64,000 nucleotides of DNA from Anagrus nilaparvatae (Eukaryota; Arthropoda; Insecta; Hymenoptera; Mymaridae), in assembly GCA_022575985.1 (NCBI GenBank), contig JAKSXM010000014.1, positions 24,304,001 to 24,368,000 of the forward strand. Reading direction: 5' to 3'. Shown in pieces: positions 1-12,500 of this stretch. A model generated the notes under the pieces. The model made no database searches. It had not been told where the DNA came from and worked only from the letters and a program-made list of their open reading frames with translations. Position 1 is the first letter of the stretch, and the number at the start of each line of letters is the position of its first letter. A program made the translations under genes and the position numbers.

Positions 1-408
1 TTGTAGGCAAAACATCCTATTAATTTAAAACAACTCTTGACTGTTTTTTTTTACTTATAACGCCCTTTTAAGCCAGTAATGGTTGATAATAAAATAGTAA
101 TTTTAATAATATAATATAATTTATAATTTAATATTTTAATAATATGATAATTTTTAAATATTTATTTCAGTTAATAACTCGAATCTATAAGGTATTTTAA
201 ATTAGGTCCTAGTCTTTCCACCACTCTATAGCTATCCCACCCTTGGCTTGCGCAAACCCTGAAGTGCCGGAGAGAACCGCAGCTATTTCGTTTATAAATT
301 TTATTTTACTTATTATTTGAAGTATAAACTGAATGTTATCAAGTTCAAAAATAATCAAATTTTTATATTTGTGTTTAAATCAAAATTTAAAAAAGTCTAT
401 GTAAAAAT
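1..408 (+). other. Upstream region of first MATH-BTB gene
   Basis: No ORF. A pyrimidine-rich stretch ending in TTTCAG at about 170 looks like a 3' splice site, and AAG|GTATTT at about 191 looks like a donor, so a small non-coding exon is possible by analogy with the second MATH-BTB gene. A short GC-richer patch lies at 235-285. No convincing TATA box was seen. Confidence 0.3.
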
Positions 409-1368
409 ATGGATCTAGCATCAACAAGTCATATAATTGAATGCGAAAATTTCAATGACACGCGTAATTGTGTAATTAAAATAAACAATTTTAGTAAATT
501 AAATTTAGATTTGGGAGAATACGTTGATAGTGCAGAATTTAATATGAAGAACAATGTTAATATTAAATGGTGTGTACGAATATACCCTTCTGGGATAATG
601 ACTAGTGACTACATAGCTTTGTACTTGATTAAAAAATCATTAAATGAAAAAATTGTAGAAGCGGATTTTAATCTGTCGTTTCTGTTCGATAACAGAAGTA
701 TTTGGAATGAAAAACAATTTACAAATAGTTTTACAAATGATTCATATTCATGTGGAAGTGCAAAATTTATAAAAAAAGACTTGTTTTTAGATAATAAAAT
801 TAAATTAATTATCGAAGATTCGATATCAATAGCTTGTTCTGTAACAATAAAAAATTCGACAGAAACTAAAATCATCGAAATTAAAAATACAAATACACTG
901 GAAAAACTATACTTGGAGAAAATTTATGCAGATTTAAGTTTCGGAATAGCCGGGAAAGAAATAAAGGCACACAAAGCAATTTTATTTGTTGAGTGTCCAG
1001 AATTATTAAAACTTTTCGAGGATAAAAAAACAAGTGTATTATTCATCCAGGATATGTCGTTTGATATAATGGATGAAATGCTAAGGTTTATATACACTAA
1101 GAAAGTAAAAAACCTTAAAAATATTGCTCAAGATTTAATTTTCGCAGCCGATAAATACAAAATTCGGGCTCTAAAGACAGTGTGTGAAAATTCGCTTGTG
1201 CAAAATATTGCTGTACATAATGTTTTTAAGTTGGCTGAAATTTCTCAAAACTTAACCGATCTAAATCTATTAATAAAAGCAACTTTAGAGTTTATAATTG
1301 AAAATAAAAGAGAATTAATAAATCATCCATATTACAGCACTTTTATCCAATCTCATCCTAATATTTAA
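409..1368 (+). CDS. MATH-BTB (SPOP/TDPOZ-like) protein, 319 aa
   Basis: Probable substrate adaptor of a Cullin-3 ubiquitin ligase, by family: MATH binds substrate and BTB binds Cul3. Seen in the protein: an N-terminal MATH/TRAF-like domain (about residues 20-145, beginning CVIKINNFSKL, with IKWCVRIYPSG), then a BTB domain (about 165-260, with DLSFGIAGKEIKAHKAIL, MDEMLRFIYTKKVKNL and AADKYKIRALKTVCENSL), then a short BACK-like helical tail. Domain order matches SPOP, but it is shorter than vertebrate SPOP (374 aa) and lacks the NLS tail. The only plausible start is the first ATG. The ORF has no internal intron. After the stop, GGTAAGAA (about 1391) and TTGCAG (about 1465) suggest an intron in the 3' UTR, at nearly the same place as the intron after the second copy. 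The stop may be early: the bases just after it resemble the continuing SPOP-like tail. Diverged paralogue of the gene at 12915-13943. Confidence 0.85.
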   Translation: MDLASTSHIIECENFNDTRNCVIKINNFSKLNLDLGEYVDSAEFNMKNNVNIKWCVRIYPSGIMTSDYIALYLIKKSLNEKIVEADFNLSFLFDNRSIWNEKQFTNSFTNDSYSCGSAKFIKKDLFLDNKIKLIIEDSISIACSVTIKNSTETKIIEIKNTNTLEKLYLEKIYADLSFGIAGKEIKAHKAILFVECPELLKLFEDKKTSVLFIQDMSFDIMDEMLRFIYTKKVKNLKNIAQDLIFAADKYKIRALKTVCENSLVQNIAVHNVFKLAEISQNLTDLNLLIKATLEFIIENKRELINHPYYSTFIQSHPNI

Positions 1369-2095
1369 GATGCATTTGCTTAATTTCAATGGTAAGAATT
1401 CAATTTTTTTTCTTTTATTTAATTTTTATTTAATTTATAATATAATAGTAATTTAAAATTGCAGATAATTCATTGAAAGGCTACCAAGGATAAGACTTTA
1501 AAATATTATCTAGAACCTAAAAATATTATGTAAAAACAAATCTTTTCATCAAATCATTTCAAGTAAAAACATATAATAACTTTCAACAAGGTAACATTAA
1601 ATGTATATTTTCATCAAGTTGAATTTAGTGTCATGAAAGTAGTTTGTTTATAAACACAAAATATGTAGATATTTTTATAGAAATAAAATATTTTATTACT
1701 CTAATTTCCTTTATTCCATTGTTTCAAATTATCTATTCATATTTTTCTGTTATTATAAAATATTTATTTTGTTGGCATTTGTAAATTTATAATCTCAAAC
1801 TATATAAAATCTTACTAATATTATCGCATTTTCTAAATAATTGCTGTGTAATGTTTATTTTACAAAATTTTTTCTTTGGGTTGTAAACTCGATTTAAACA
1901 AAAATTTTTCTATTAATTAAAATTGATCTAAATTTAAAACCTGATCTAAATTTTTTATTTTTTTATTTTCCATGAGAACAGATAACAGGTTTTATTTACA
2001 ATTTTATAATTTTGAATTTAGACGCTGTTTAATATACAGATACATAAAGGAGTGAGTAGTTTAAATTTACTGGACTCGCTTTGCGTTGAAATATT
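1369..2095. other. AT-rich 3' flank
   Basis: Contains the putative 3' UTR intron (about 1391-1465) and several AATAAA-like signals (about 1680-1690). Otherwise AT-rich with no ORF. Confidence 0.35.
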
Positions 2096-2519
2096 CAAGG
2101 GGCGGTCCACTCAGAGCACAGTAACTGTGCGCCAAGTGTGCGACCACTATGCGTCCCTTGTGCGCCAAATTTGGAAGCGCTACTAATGTTTCAAATAAAT
2201 TAAATAGTTAGGGACCACAATGTTTCATCAAAATACCACCCGCGCACTGTCTTTTTAATCTTATAAATATATTAAAAATATTTGCTTCTTTTGGAATACC
2301 TACGAAAGGCTTATAAGATTAAAAGGAGGGTGCACGGGTGATTTTTTTGATCAAACATGTTGGTTTCTAACTATTTAATTAATTTGAAAAACATTAGCAG
2401 CTATTTCCAAGGCTCTTTCTAAATGATTCGCAAATTTGACGAACACTGGTCGCAAACTTACCGCACATCATGCGCACACTTGACGCACAGTTACTGTGCT
2501 CTGAGTGGACCGCCCCTTG
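2096..2519. repeat. Foldback MITE-like element, 424 bp
   Basis: The ends are inverted repeats of about 50 bp with few mismatches, starting CAAGGGGCGGTCCACTCAG and running through a run of GTGCG-type motifs. The inversion continues inward with lower identity: the segments around 2210-2275 and 2310-2385 are imperfect reverse complements of each other. No transposase ORF. It is a non-autonomous DNA transposon by structure; the superfamily is not determined. Confidence 0.75.
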
Positions 2520-3304
2520 GAAATATTTTAACTTCAAAAGCATATGTAAATTATACGGTCAATTCTTAAGGGGACTCTTCAGTCACTGGGTAACACATTT
2601 TAAAATTTATATATTTTATCTGCGTAATTAATAAAATAATAATTTATAAACTATCAATGTTTTGCGCAATTTGGTGCCAAACAAATGAAACCAAATAGCT
2701 ACAAATTATTGCAGAAAGAGTTTAGTAAAAAATTTCTTCTGGTTCCTCCCTCTAAAAATGAATGCTTTTCAACACGAGCCTACGAGCCAAGCAGAATTTT
2801 AATCCAAACTGCCCAGATCTGCAATCTTAGGTATTTATGACCAACATTTATGATGTTGTATTTGTTTAAACAAATTAGCATTTTAAATTTTTTATTTCAT
2901 TTGCTGGCTACAAAAACTACGCAAAGCAACGAAAGTTAATAAATTATTATTTTATTTAAATATAGTAAATGCTAAAAACGCGAAAAGGGCTGCCAAAAAT
3001 CGAGAACTGAATCTAAAAAGCTAAAAGTAGGTGGTAGTGTTACCTTTTTGGAAAAAAATCGTTTGGATCGATTTCCGCGACCCTTCAGTCCAACTTCAGA
3101 CCTCTTGGAGTGGAAGTTCTCTGAAATAATATACTTGGCAAAAAACAATATTTAATGATAAACAATACAAATACATTTAGTATTATTAACAAGGCAATTA
3201 AAGTTAGAAAATTTTATCCGGTAATCATCAGTTTATTATAAAAATAGAAACATAAAAACTATCAACAATTTAATATTTTAGAAAAATGTCCAAACAGCTA
3301 ATAT
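2520..3304. other. Gene-free AT-rich DNA
   Basis: No ORF, splice pattern or repeat boundary that I can support. Confidence 0.4.
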
Positions 3305-3563
3305 ATAGTCCTGTCGCCAGCAATGCTATTTAATGCCCTAAACTGCCATAAAAGCTCCATGGAAAAAAATGGGTGGTATTTATGTTTTTTGACCCGCTAA
3401 ACACGAATCCGGGGTCTATTTCGTAAAATTCGTGGTCAATTTTGCAAAATAGACCCCGGATTCGTGTTTAGCGGGTCAAAAAACATAAATACCACCCATT
3501 TTTTTCCATGGAGCTTTTATGGCAGTTTAGGGCATTAAATAGTATTGCTGGCGACAGGACTAT
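3305..3563. repeat. Near-perfect hairpin repeat, two 117-bp arms
   Basis: Left arm 3305-3421 and right arm 3447-3563 are reverse complements with a single visible mismatch (GCAATGCTA versus GCAATACTA), separated by a 25-bp spacer. The arm contains GACCCGCTAAACACGAATCC, a motif related to the degenerate dispersed repeats near 26.0, 26.75 and 38.65 kb. A transcript would fold into a long double-stranded stem. Confidence 0.85.
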
Positions 3564-6522
3564 TACTAACTTCCAAACTTTAAAACATAAAAGAAGATAA
3601 AATGCTAAGAAATAAATAAACTCACTTCGGTCACTTGTGCATATAATTATGCAAACCTATTAATATAATAATTTACTAAAAAAAAAACTCTTTCTCTTGG
3701 AAATATTCCACTTGTGGATTACTTGAAACGTAAAGAAAATTTAAAAAAATCTTTTCTTTCTTTTAAAAGAATATTCTATTCACATTGGACTGCTCGCGCT
3801 GTTGGAATTTTCACTGATAGCGCAATATAAGCATGCCTGCTAAGTCTTACCTTATGAGCTGGGGTGATCCAAATTTTTCTGGCTATATATTAGAAAACCT
3901 AGTAAAATTTTGAAATCAAATAAAAATTTACTATCCTTTAATTATCTAATTATGCACTTCTAAAAATATATTTCTTAATCGGGTGTAAAAAACTCTGATC
4001 AGATATTAGAGGGAAGAAGTTATAATCTTTTTGCCCCTAAAAAAAATTACGGTAGTCAATGAAAATCTAGAAAATAGCGAATAGGATTAACGCACTGCTG
4101 CAACAGAGAGAAAACCAGGTCTCTAATATACGCTTCCAGCTTAGAGAAGTGAGTTGCACTGGTCGCTGCTACTTATTTAAAAAATTTTTTTTTATTTTTT
4201 TAATTGCTGCATGCAATTTTAAAATTTATTAAAACTAAAAAAATATTTTTAATTTTTTTTACTAAAATTAGGACCAGCCTCAAGAGACCTAATTTTGGGA
4301 AGTTTTCGAATACTGCAGGAAAAAAAAACTTACAATAAACTAATTATTGCAATATTTTAGTATATTTTATTTACTTTTTTTCATATACAGTAATGATTAA
4401 TCATATAATTTTAGAAAATCATAAAGCGATCCAGAATATTTTTAGTATTACTACGTCACATTTTATAGAATATATCTAAATATTTTTATGTACATTTTTT
4501 TTTGTTCAACAAAAATTTTTTATTTAGTATTTTGATTTTTCATTTGTTGTTATAAACTATTCAATTTTTTATTCGTACAATAATTTGATAAATACTTTAA
4601 TACTGATATTTTAATTTTCTCTTTTACATACAAGGAAAAAGAAATTAATATTTTACTATTTTGAATAATATGAGACAGTGCTGTTATAAAAAAATTATTT
4701 TGTATCTATATGATTTTTACAACTTATAATATGTTTATGTATCTTTAAAATTTGTCTGTTTTTCATTAAATTTTCGTGGTTTATCGTTGTGTAATAAATT
4801 CTGGAAGTAAAGTATCTTTTAATAAAATTATAGATTTTTTATGGAATGTACAATGTTATAAAGAACTTATTAATATATTTTGATATTTGCTATTAAAAAA
4901 TTTACTATTTTCAAAAATATTTATATCATTATAGTTAATAAAAGCTGCTTTAATTTTTATCAATATTTTATTGCTATTTTAATTTTTTGAAAATATTTTG
5001 TTTAATCAGCACAATTAAAGCAATCTATATTTTTTAATTTTTATTTCTTTTTCCTTGAATATATTCATTAATTATTTAAAAATAAATTTTTGAATATTTT
5101 TCAAACAGAAATAAAATATAAGATAAAAGCACTTTGATAAATGCACAAATGTTAATAAAATTTTCATTATTATTTAAATAACTACTAATGCACATAAATT
5201 AAATTTATAAAATTCTATAAAAAAACAAAAATTAATTTACATTAAATTGGTTTGAAAATTCTAACAATTTTAAATACTAGCTGTATTTACTTTGATTTTT
5301 AATAACTATTTATTTAATATATTTAATTTTTATATAATTTTAAATATTATAGGTAACTTTTATAATTATATTTTTATCCATCAAAAAATTGGTCAGATAT
5401 TTATTTAGTTTAATATGCAACTTAAATAAATTAATTAAGTTTTTAGTGCAATATATAATAAATAGAAATTTAAAAAAAATAATTTGTGCATATTTAATAA
5501 CAAATAAATTTAATAGTATATTGTGCTTCAATAGCGTAGAAATTTTTTGACACTGTTTTATTGGGGATCACTCAGGTATCCAAAACTTTCGTCCATATAG
5601 TACAACCGATATTTTTCGCCTTCTAGGAGGTATAGATGGCCGGTTAAAATTGCAAAAATTATAACCAGTCAAGCAAAAAATATTGAATTAGATATTTCTT
5701 ATAATATTTTTAACATTAATTGTTATTTTTATATTTTATCAATTTATCTTGTATATAAAACGATAGAGCAAAGTAGCAAGTATAAAAATTTTTTTTTTAA
5801 ATACAATTTTTTTTATAAATACTTATAAGTTTACTTCTCTTTTTTTGTATTTTACAATAGAATTCTTCTACATTATACATTTATTTATACATACAGCTCT
5901 AAATTATTTTCATTAAAAAGCTTATAGTTTATTATAGTCACAAATATTAAATTTGGAAAATTTTCTATTTCCAATTACTACAATCTATTTTATAATTTTC
6001 ATTGTTAAATATAGGTATTTTTATTGAAAATTTAATTTTTAAGTTTTACTTAGTATTAAAAAAATTTTATGAAATATTAATTATTATATTATTTTTGGTA
6101 TTATCACAATAATCAAAGAAATGTGTGTATATTATATTTAAATGATATTTACCATATCATTCGAGTAGTAAAATATCACCAGAAAATTTTTTACAGTGTA
6201 GTTGTAACATAATATAATTATAATATCTGGTATTTAATGTTTTTAATATAAAAAAATATTTATAAAATTTTAGACAAATAGATTTTAGCAATGTTAAATT
6301 AATCTTGACTGTGAAAATTATTACCCTTGCATATTTAGTATTTAAAATATGAAAAAAAATACATGAAATACTGTCAAATTTTATAAATATCATTTTTGTA
6401 AAATTTTTTTAAATTCAAGATTCTAAATTTTAGTACTATTTTATAAAATTAGCACTATTAATATTTTTATTTGTATTTTTGACTAGAAAATTTCTATTGT
6501 CCTGTTTACAAAAAAAAAATTT
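3564..6522. other. Gene-free AT-rich intergenic DNA
   Basis: Very AT-rich; the small ORFs here are low-complexity Lys/Asn/Ile/Phe runs. The interval just left of 6523 should contain the AREL1-like 3' UTR; a minus-strand AATAAA lies about 55 bp past its stop codon. Confidence 0.4.
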
Positions 6523-9500
6523 TTATATCATTCCAAAACCTTCTGTTCCTTCGCTAATGGCTAAGAGAAGTGATTTTTCAAATTGATCGTAGTTTTCATA
6601 ATCTGGTAGACAAAGCTGATTAAAACTGAAAAAAATTATTTTAATTTATATGTAAAAGTGCTAACTTGATTTTGGGTTTTTAGCTACATTCTGTCAGTTA
6701 TTAAAGAAAATATTTTACTTTTACCCAAACTACTTAAAAAAACAAATCAAAACTTATATCTTAAGGATTCCTATAAAATTATCGAAACATGTAATTACCA
6801 TGTGTGAGCTGTTGGGAGATTTCCAAAAGTTGGTGCGGCTGTTATTTGGAATCGAGGACTTAATTGTTGAAAACCACCTGGGGGAAGTTGTGAACAACCA
6901 GTTGTGAACTGAAGTAACCGAGCCATTTCTTCTTGTGTAAAATTACTGACTGCAGTCCAAAACCAATCAAGGACTTTTAAGAATTCTGGTGAACCACCAT
7001 TTGCAATATGATGAGCTCGAAGATCTGCAGCACTGTATTCTCCAGTTCCACAAAGAAGAAGCTGGAGCAATAACATTTATACATTATTAATTATTACTTT
7101 TTTTTGAAATTTTATAATTAGTAAAAAGTTTTTACTCACCTCCAATTCATTTTCATCAAATATTCCCAGAAGATTATCAGGAATAAGTTCATTTAAACCC
7201 TTCAAAAAAGATTCAACTTCACTGCGAATAGAACTAGCTAATCTATGCTGTGCTAATGCATCTAAATATCGAAGCTTTGTTTCATTAGTTACTCGAATTT
7301 TGCTACCACTAGGAATTAATTCTGCTAACTGTAAGAAAAATTTTTTTTTTAATTTTTGCTCATTATGTCGAATGATGGATCAATAGTTGAATGAAAAAAA
7401 TTCTGTTAATTTTATTTTATTTGTTTTTAGTAGGTAATAAAATTATTTTGCTTGACAAGAAAACACATATGTAGTTCGATTCAAAAGTATTTGCCTTTGT
7501 TTAAAAAGACGCGCGCTTTCTAAATAAAAAATTACGTGTGATTGAAGCTTAGACCATTTTTTATTTTTCTGTCCATATGTCATAATAATGTACTATTGAA
7601 ATTTAAATTTTCTAAAATTAAGGAAAAACTGCAAAATGACACACTGATAATTAAGTAATTTTTTGAAATAAAACTTTTGTTTAATTTCCTAAAATTTTTA
7701 TTATTTTTACAAAACCCAAAGGCCAAAAATTTTTTTTCTTTAATAATTCAACAATTTTTTATTAGTTAGTTAACCAATTATAAAAACTTACCCTAACTAA
7801 TTGCCCATCACGATCATATTCTTCTTCAACAAAATATATATCCATATCGTCAACGTCGTTATCAAGAATATATTTTATTTTATTTAAATATAAATCTGGA
7901 TCATCTTGTTCAAAATATTTATAATGTACTCTTAATCCAATAATTTGAGCTAAAAATGATCTTGTAAATCTTGCTCTAACAAGTTGACGATATGAACCAC
8001 CTAATGCTGATTCATATAAACATTTTCCAACGATTCGTCCAGCAAATTCGTAGTGTTTTAGTTTTAAATTAGGAGATCTTTTACCATTAGGATGTACTAG
8101 TGCTTGTTGGGATTCTCCAAAAGATTCAAATAATCCATTGCCTGGATCAAAAAGAGCTGCACAAATTAGCTCAAACCATTCTCTTCTGACACCACCCCAA
8201 TCGATACCTAAAAGTTTAATACGCTTGCTTTAGAATTATTCCAATTAAAAATAATTTGTTTCATTAATTCTTTTTTTAGTATTTCAATTTAATTTATTTA
8301 TAGATCTTGCTAAGAAAAGATTGTATTATTACCTTGTTCACCTTGAAATGATATTTCAAAATTACGGCACCAATCATTCACTGAAAAACTTTTAGTTGCT
8401 TTCATGGACTGAAAAATCAAAATATTTATTTTAATTACAAAATTATAAAACCAGCACCTGTGGGAAAGTGCGAAAAAATAAATATAAATTTTACCGATTC
8501 AAGAAGTTTATCACGTTGTACTTTTAAAATAAGTTTTTCATGGTAATGTTTTTGATGATGTTTCCTGATTTCGTGATAAAAAAAATCTTGCTTATCAGAA
8601 AAAGTTTCGCTTCCCCCAATATTTTTTAATAAAAATAACGTAAACGTAGCAGCTATTATATTACGAAAATGTGAGGATAATTCAACTGGTGGCTGGCAAC
8701 CATCATCAATTGTGAAAAATTCTTCATTTTGATTATCAGACGTGTCAAAGTGAAACTGCATAAAAAAGTAAAGAATTATTAAATTTTTAAAAATTATCAT
8801 AGGAAAACTTCAAAAATAAATACTGATAAAATAAAAGAAATACCTTTGTCGAAGGACAAAGCCTAAAAGTCACTAGCCTTTTTGGGATAAATATGAATAA
8901 ATACTCTTTAATAGTTAATTGTTTTGGAGAAATAAAACAAACAACTTTTTTTGGCTTTGAACATTTTTCACCCTGCATTCCCCAAAGTTTTGCAGTATAA
9001 CAAATATTTGGATCCTTAGATGCTACATTATTTTGTACAGCTCTAGCAACTGCGCCTGTTTTTTTTGCAAAATTTTTTATAAGTTTTAAAATTCTATTTT
9101 AATGTAAAATAAAAGATATAATATTGATACTGCTTACTTTCTAATACAATAATATCAAAGTCTCCATTGTGCAATTGAGTACCCCATAAACTAACAGTCG
9201 CGTGATAACAGCCTCCTTTGGTAAATGTAACTTTTAAACGTACCCTTTGATTTGGTGTATCGTAATCCAACTGAATATTGCAATCAACTGGACTTGTTTG
9301 TTCTGTTGAATTTCCAATCTGAAAAAATAAAAAATTCTCATTGACTGAAATCATTTCAAATACATATTTAGGTTGCTCTGTCGCTAATTTCACCATAAGG
9401 ACATGAAATTAAAAAATTTTTTCTCGCAAAAACGATTGTAATGGCGTCAAAAGGACTAAACAGATTAACATTTGCATATATTATTAGCAATTTATTTTGT

Positions 9501-12500
9501 AAATAAATTAATGAATGAGCTTTTAGGTGTCACAAGAATTTTTCAGGTGTTAAGGCAATACACATATAATAAGTTTTGTTTTATTACCTTGTTCACTTTG
9601 AAATTAAATTAAATTAGGAGATAGGTCATTCTGATAAATATACGTGGCTTAAAGGAATTGCGTAAATGCTTTAAAAAAACTTCGGTAGTTTGGACCGTGA
9701 TTTGAAAAAATGCATTGAATTTAAGATATTTAAGCTTTCTTTGGCCAATAAAAATTTTGAATTATTTTGAAAAAATTTTTGAATTCTAAAAATTTTAAAT
9801 GCAAAAAAAATAGAAAAATTCAATAACAGAAAATTTGCTGAACTGAAATTTACTGGATCAAACCATATTTATAAAAATTATGTATCTTATTTAAAATACC
9901 TCTTTAATATTTACAACGTATCCTTCAACTGGCTTATCATCAATAACAAATACACAAAGATTGCCATATTCATCACGGGGTTCAATTGTCATTGTATGTG
10001 GATTGGAAGCTGTACAAACTACTGTTGAATTTTGACGAACGAAGACAGTTTTATTTGGATCTGGGCTCCCTGAAATTCATAAAAAATTATTTTTTACCTA
10101 TAACAATTATTTCAATAATATTTAGAGTACGATATTACTTTAAAAATTTTTACATTCAAATACATTTATATAAAACTTTACAAAAAAAAAAAGAATTTTT
10201 TTTTAATTAAAAAATTAGACTCTTATTTTTTTATGCGATCACTAATCATTATGATAATTTAATTGACATATTACCTGGCAAAAAATTTTTCAAAAATGGA
10301 CTACCATGAACATGACAAGATCCAATGAGAACAGCAATTCTGTATTGACCTGCATGTCTAACAGTAAATTTTACAACCGCTGTATTTGCTGTTTTAGGAT
10401 CTGTACCACCTAATTCTATTAAAGTAGTTACTCTATGTGTACTTTCAGTTACTTCAACTATTAAATTATCCTTATCACAAATTGGATACGGTTGGCCATT
10501 TCTTTGGTAAAACTGTAAAAAAAATGATTCACGTTGTAAATAATCCCTTATTTTATTTTATTATTAATGTTTAAAAAATCTGATTTTAAGAAAAGAAAAA
10601 TAGAACTGTTTGATAGAAAAATTTTTATTTCCAATTATTTCAAGTTTTTTTAACAAGGTATGAATCTTTTATCACAAAAAATATGTAAATATACACAGGT
10701 ACTTAGCTATAAAAACGTTTTATGCTTATTTATGTGTAAATATATAAAGTTTATTACGACTTTATTTTAAAATTAAAATTTAATATTTGAAATTTTTCCC
10801 AAAAAATTATTTTAGAATATACCTATCTTTACAATTCAAAATTGGTCCGCAATTCCGTTTCTTATTATATTAAGGCCGTATTTGAAAACGAATTTAGTAA
10901 ATTACTAGATTTATATTTATGTTGGTACTAAAGGGGGGCGGAATAATTTTTCGTATTTATAAACGATTTTGGGCTTCTGATTAAACTTGGGTGTTCTCTT
11001 TTTATGTTTTTATCATGATTTTCAGTTAAATTATTTTGTTGTTAAATTATTACACTTCATACTTAATACTTATTTAAAAATTAGCTGACAAATTAAATGA
11101 AGGAGACTTATTAGCAGAAATTGAAACCATGGGTTTTGAAACTCCAGAATAAGGTTACTTAGCAAAAATTAATTTTTGTTAATTATTGTTAATTAATTAA
11201 AAATTAATTATTGTTCCTTCAGGGACTAAGAATGTATCAATTGGCAAATTAGTATGCATAATAGTGTCTGATGAAGGGAGTGTAGCAGCGTTTAAAGATT
11301 TTAAAGATTCAAGTACTCCAGCACCTACTGCTTCAGCTATACACCACCACCTCCAGCAGCTCCCAAGCCTTCTTCACCTCAACCATCGGTTGCTAGTGCT
11401 CCGGTTTCATCACCCATTCAACAAGGAGACAGAATATTTGTAACTCCACTTGCAAGGAAACTTGCCTCGGAATTTATTTTTATGTGATTTTCCATTTTAC
11501 AATTATTTAATAATAAAATAAACGATTAATTGTTTATTTATTCTTTATTTATTCTTTTTAATACCTTAATCTTTTTTTCTTAACATTAAACATAAAATAA
11601 TCTGAAAATAATTAAAAAACAAAATAACTTAACTGAAAATCATGATAAAAATATAAAATTTATAAATACGAAAAATTATTCCGCCCCCCTTTAGTACCAA
11701 CATAAATATAAATCTAGTAATTTACTAAATTCGTTTTCAAATACGGCCTAACCTAAGCTTACCCATATATGGAGGATTCAGAAATCGGAGGATTACTAAG
11801 AATCACGTGATACACGTGGGGAATTCATGGGGAATTTGGAACTGATCACAAAGTGCGCGCAAGCCGCAAACTTGTATAAAAAAAATGTAAGTGAAACAGA
11901 AAGTGAAAAATTTGTTTGGTGAAAAGTGAAAACTTTTTTCTGGTAAGCATTACTAAATAATAATAATAAATAAATCATAATTATTTTTCTTTATGTATTA
12001 AAATTAATATTTAATTAACTACAATTGAAAATTATAAATTCTAGTATTTTTTATTCTAATAATAAGAGCTATTTGACCAGAAAATTTTTGTGTAAAATTT
12101 ACTCACACATAAACAAAAGTGAACAATATTTTTAACCTCAATATTTTCGAGGAGTAAAGTTATGCTTGCATTTCTGCACTTTGCACTATTTTTTGAAAAA
12201 ATAATCAATTCTTAAATTTTCTAATCTTTAAAAATTGTTAATTTATGAAATTCTAAATTAAATTTTAGTTTTATTCAATAAAAACCTTTGAATAAAATTT
12301 TGATATTTTTTTGGTTATTTGACCAGAAAATCTATTTAAGCAGAAACAATTGAAAATTTTCTGGACAAATAGCTCGACAAATAGACGATAGACCTGGCCT
12401 AATTTAAATACGAATTTAAGGTTATGGTTGAATTTAAAAATACTGAATAACTGAAATGTAAATAATATTTAAAACTGTTAGTTGATAAATACTTAATTTT

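Noticed and set aside
11796..11978. 60-codon minus-strand ORF
   Set aside because: Overlaps the E-box/TATA promoter and leader of the nested gene; composition is random.
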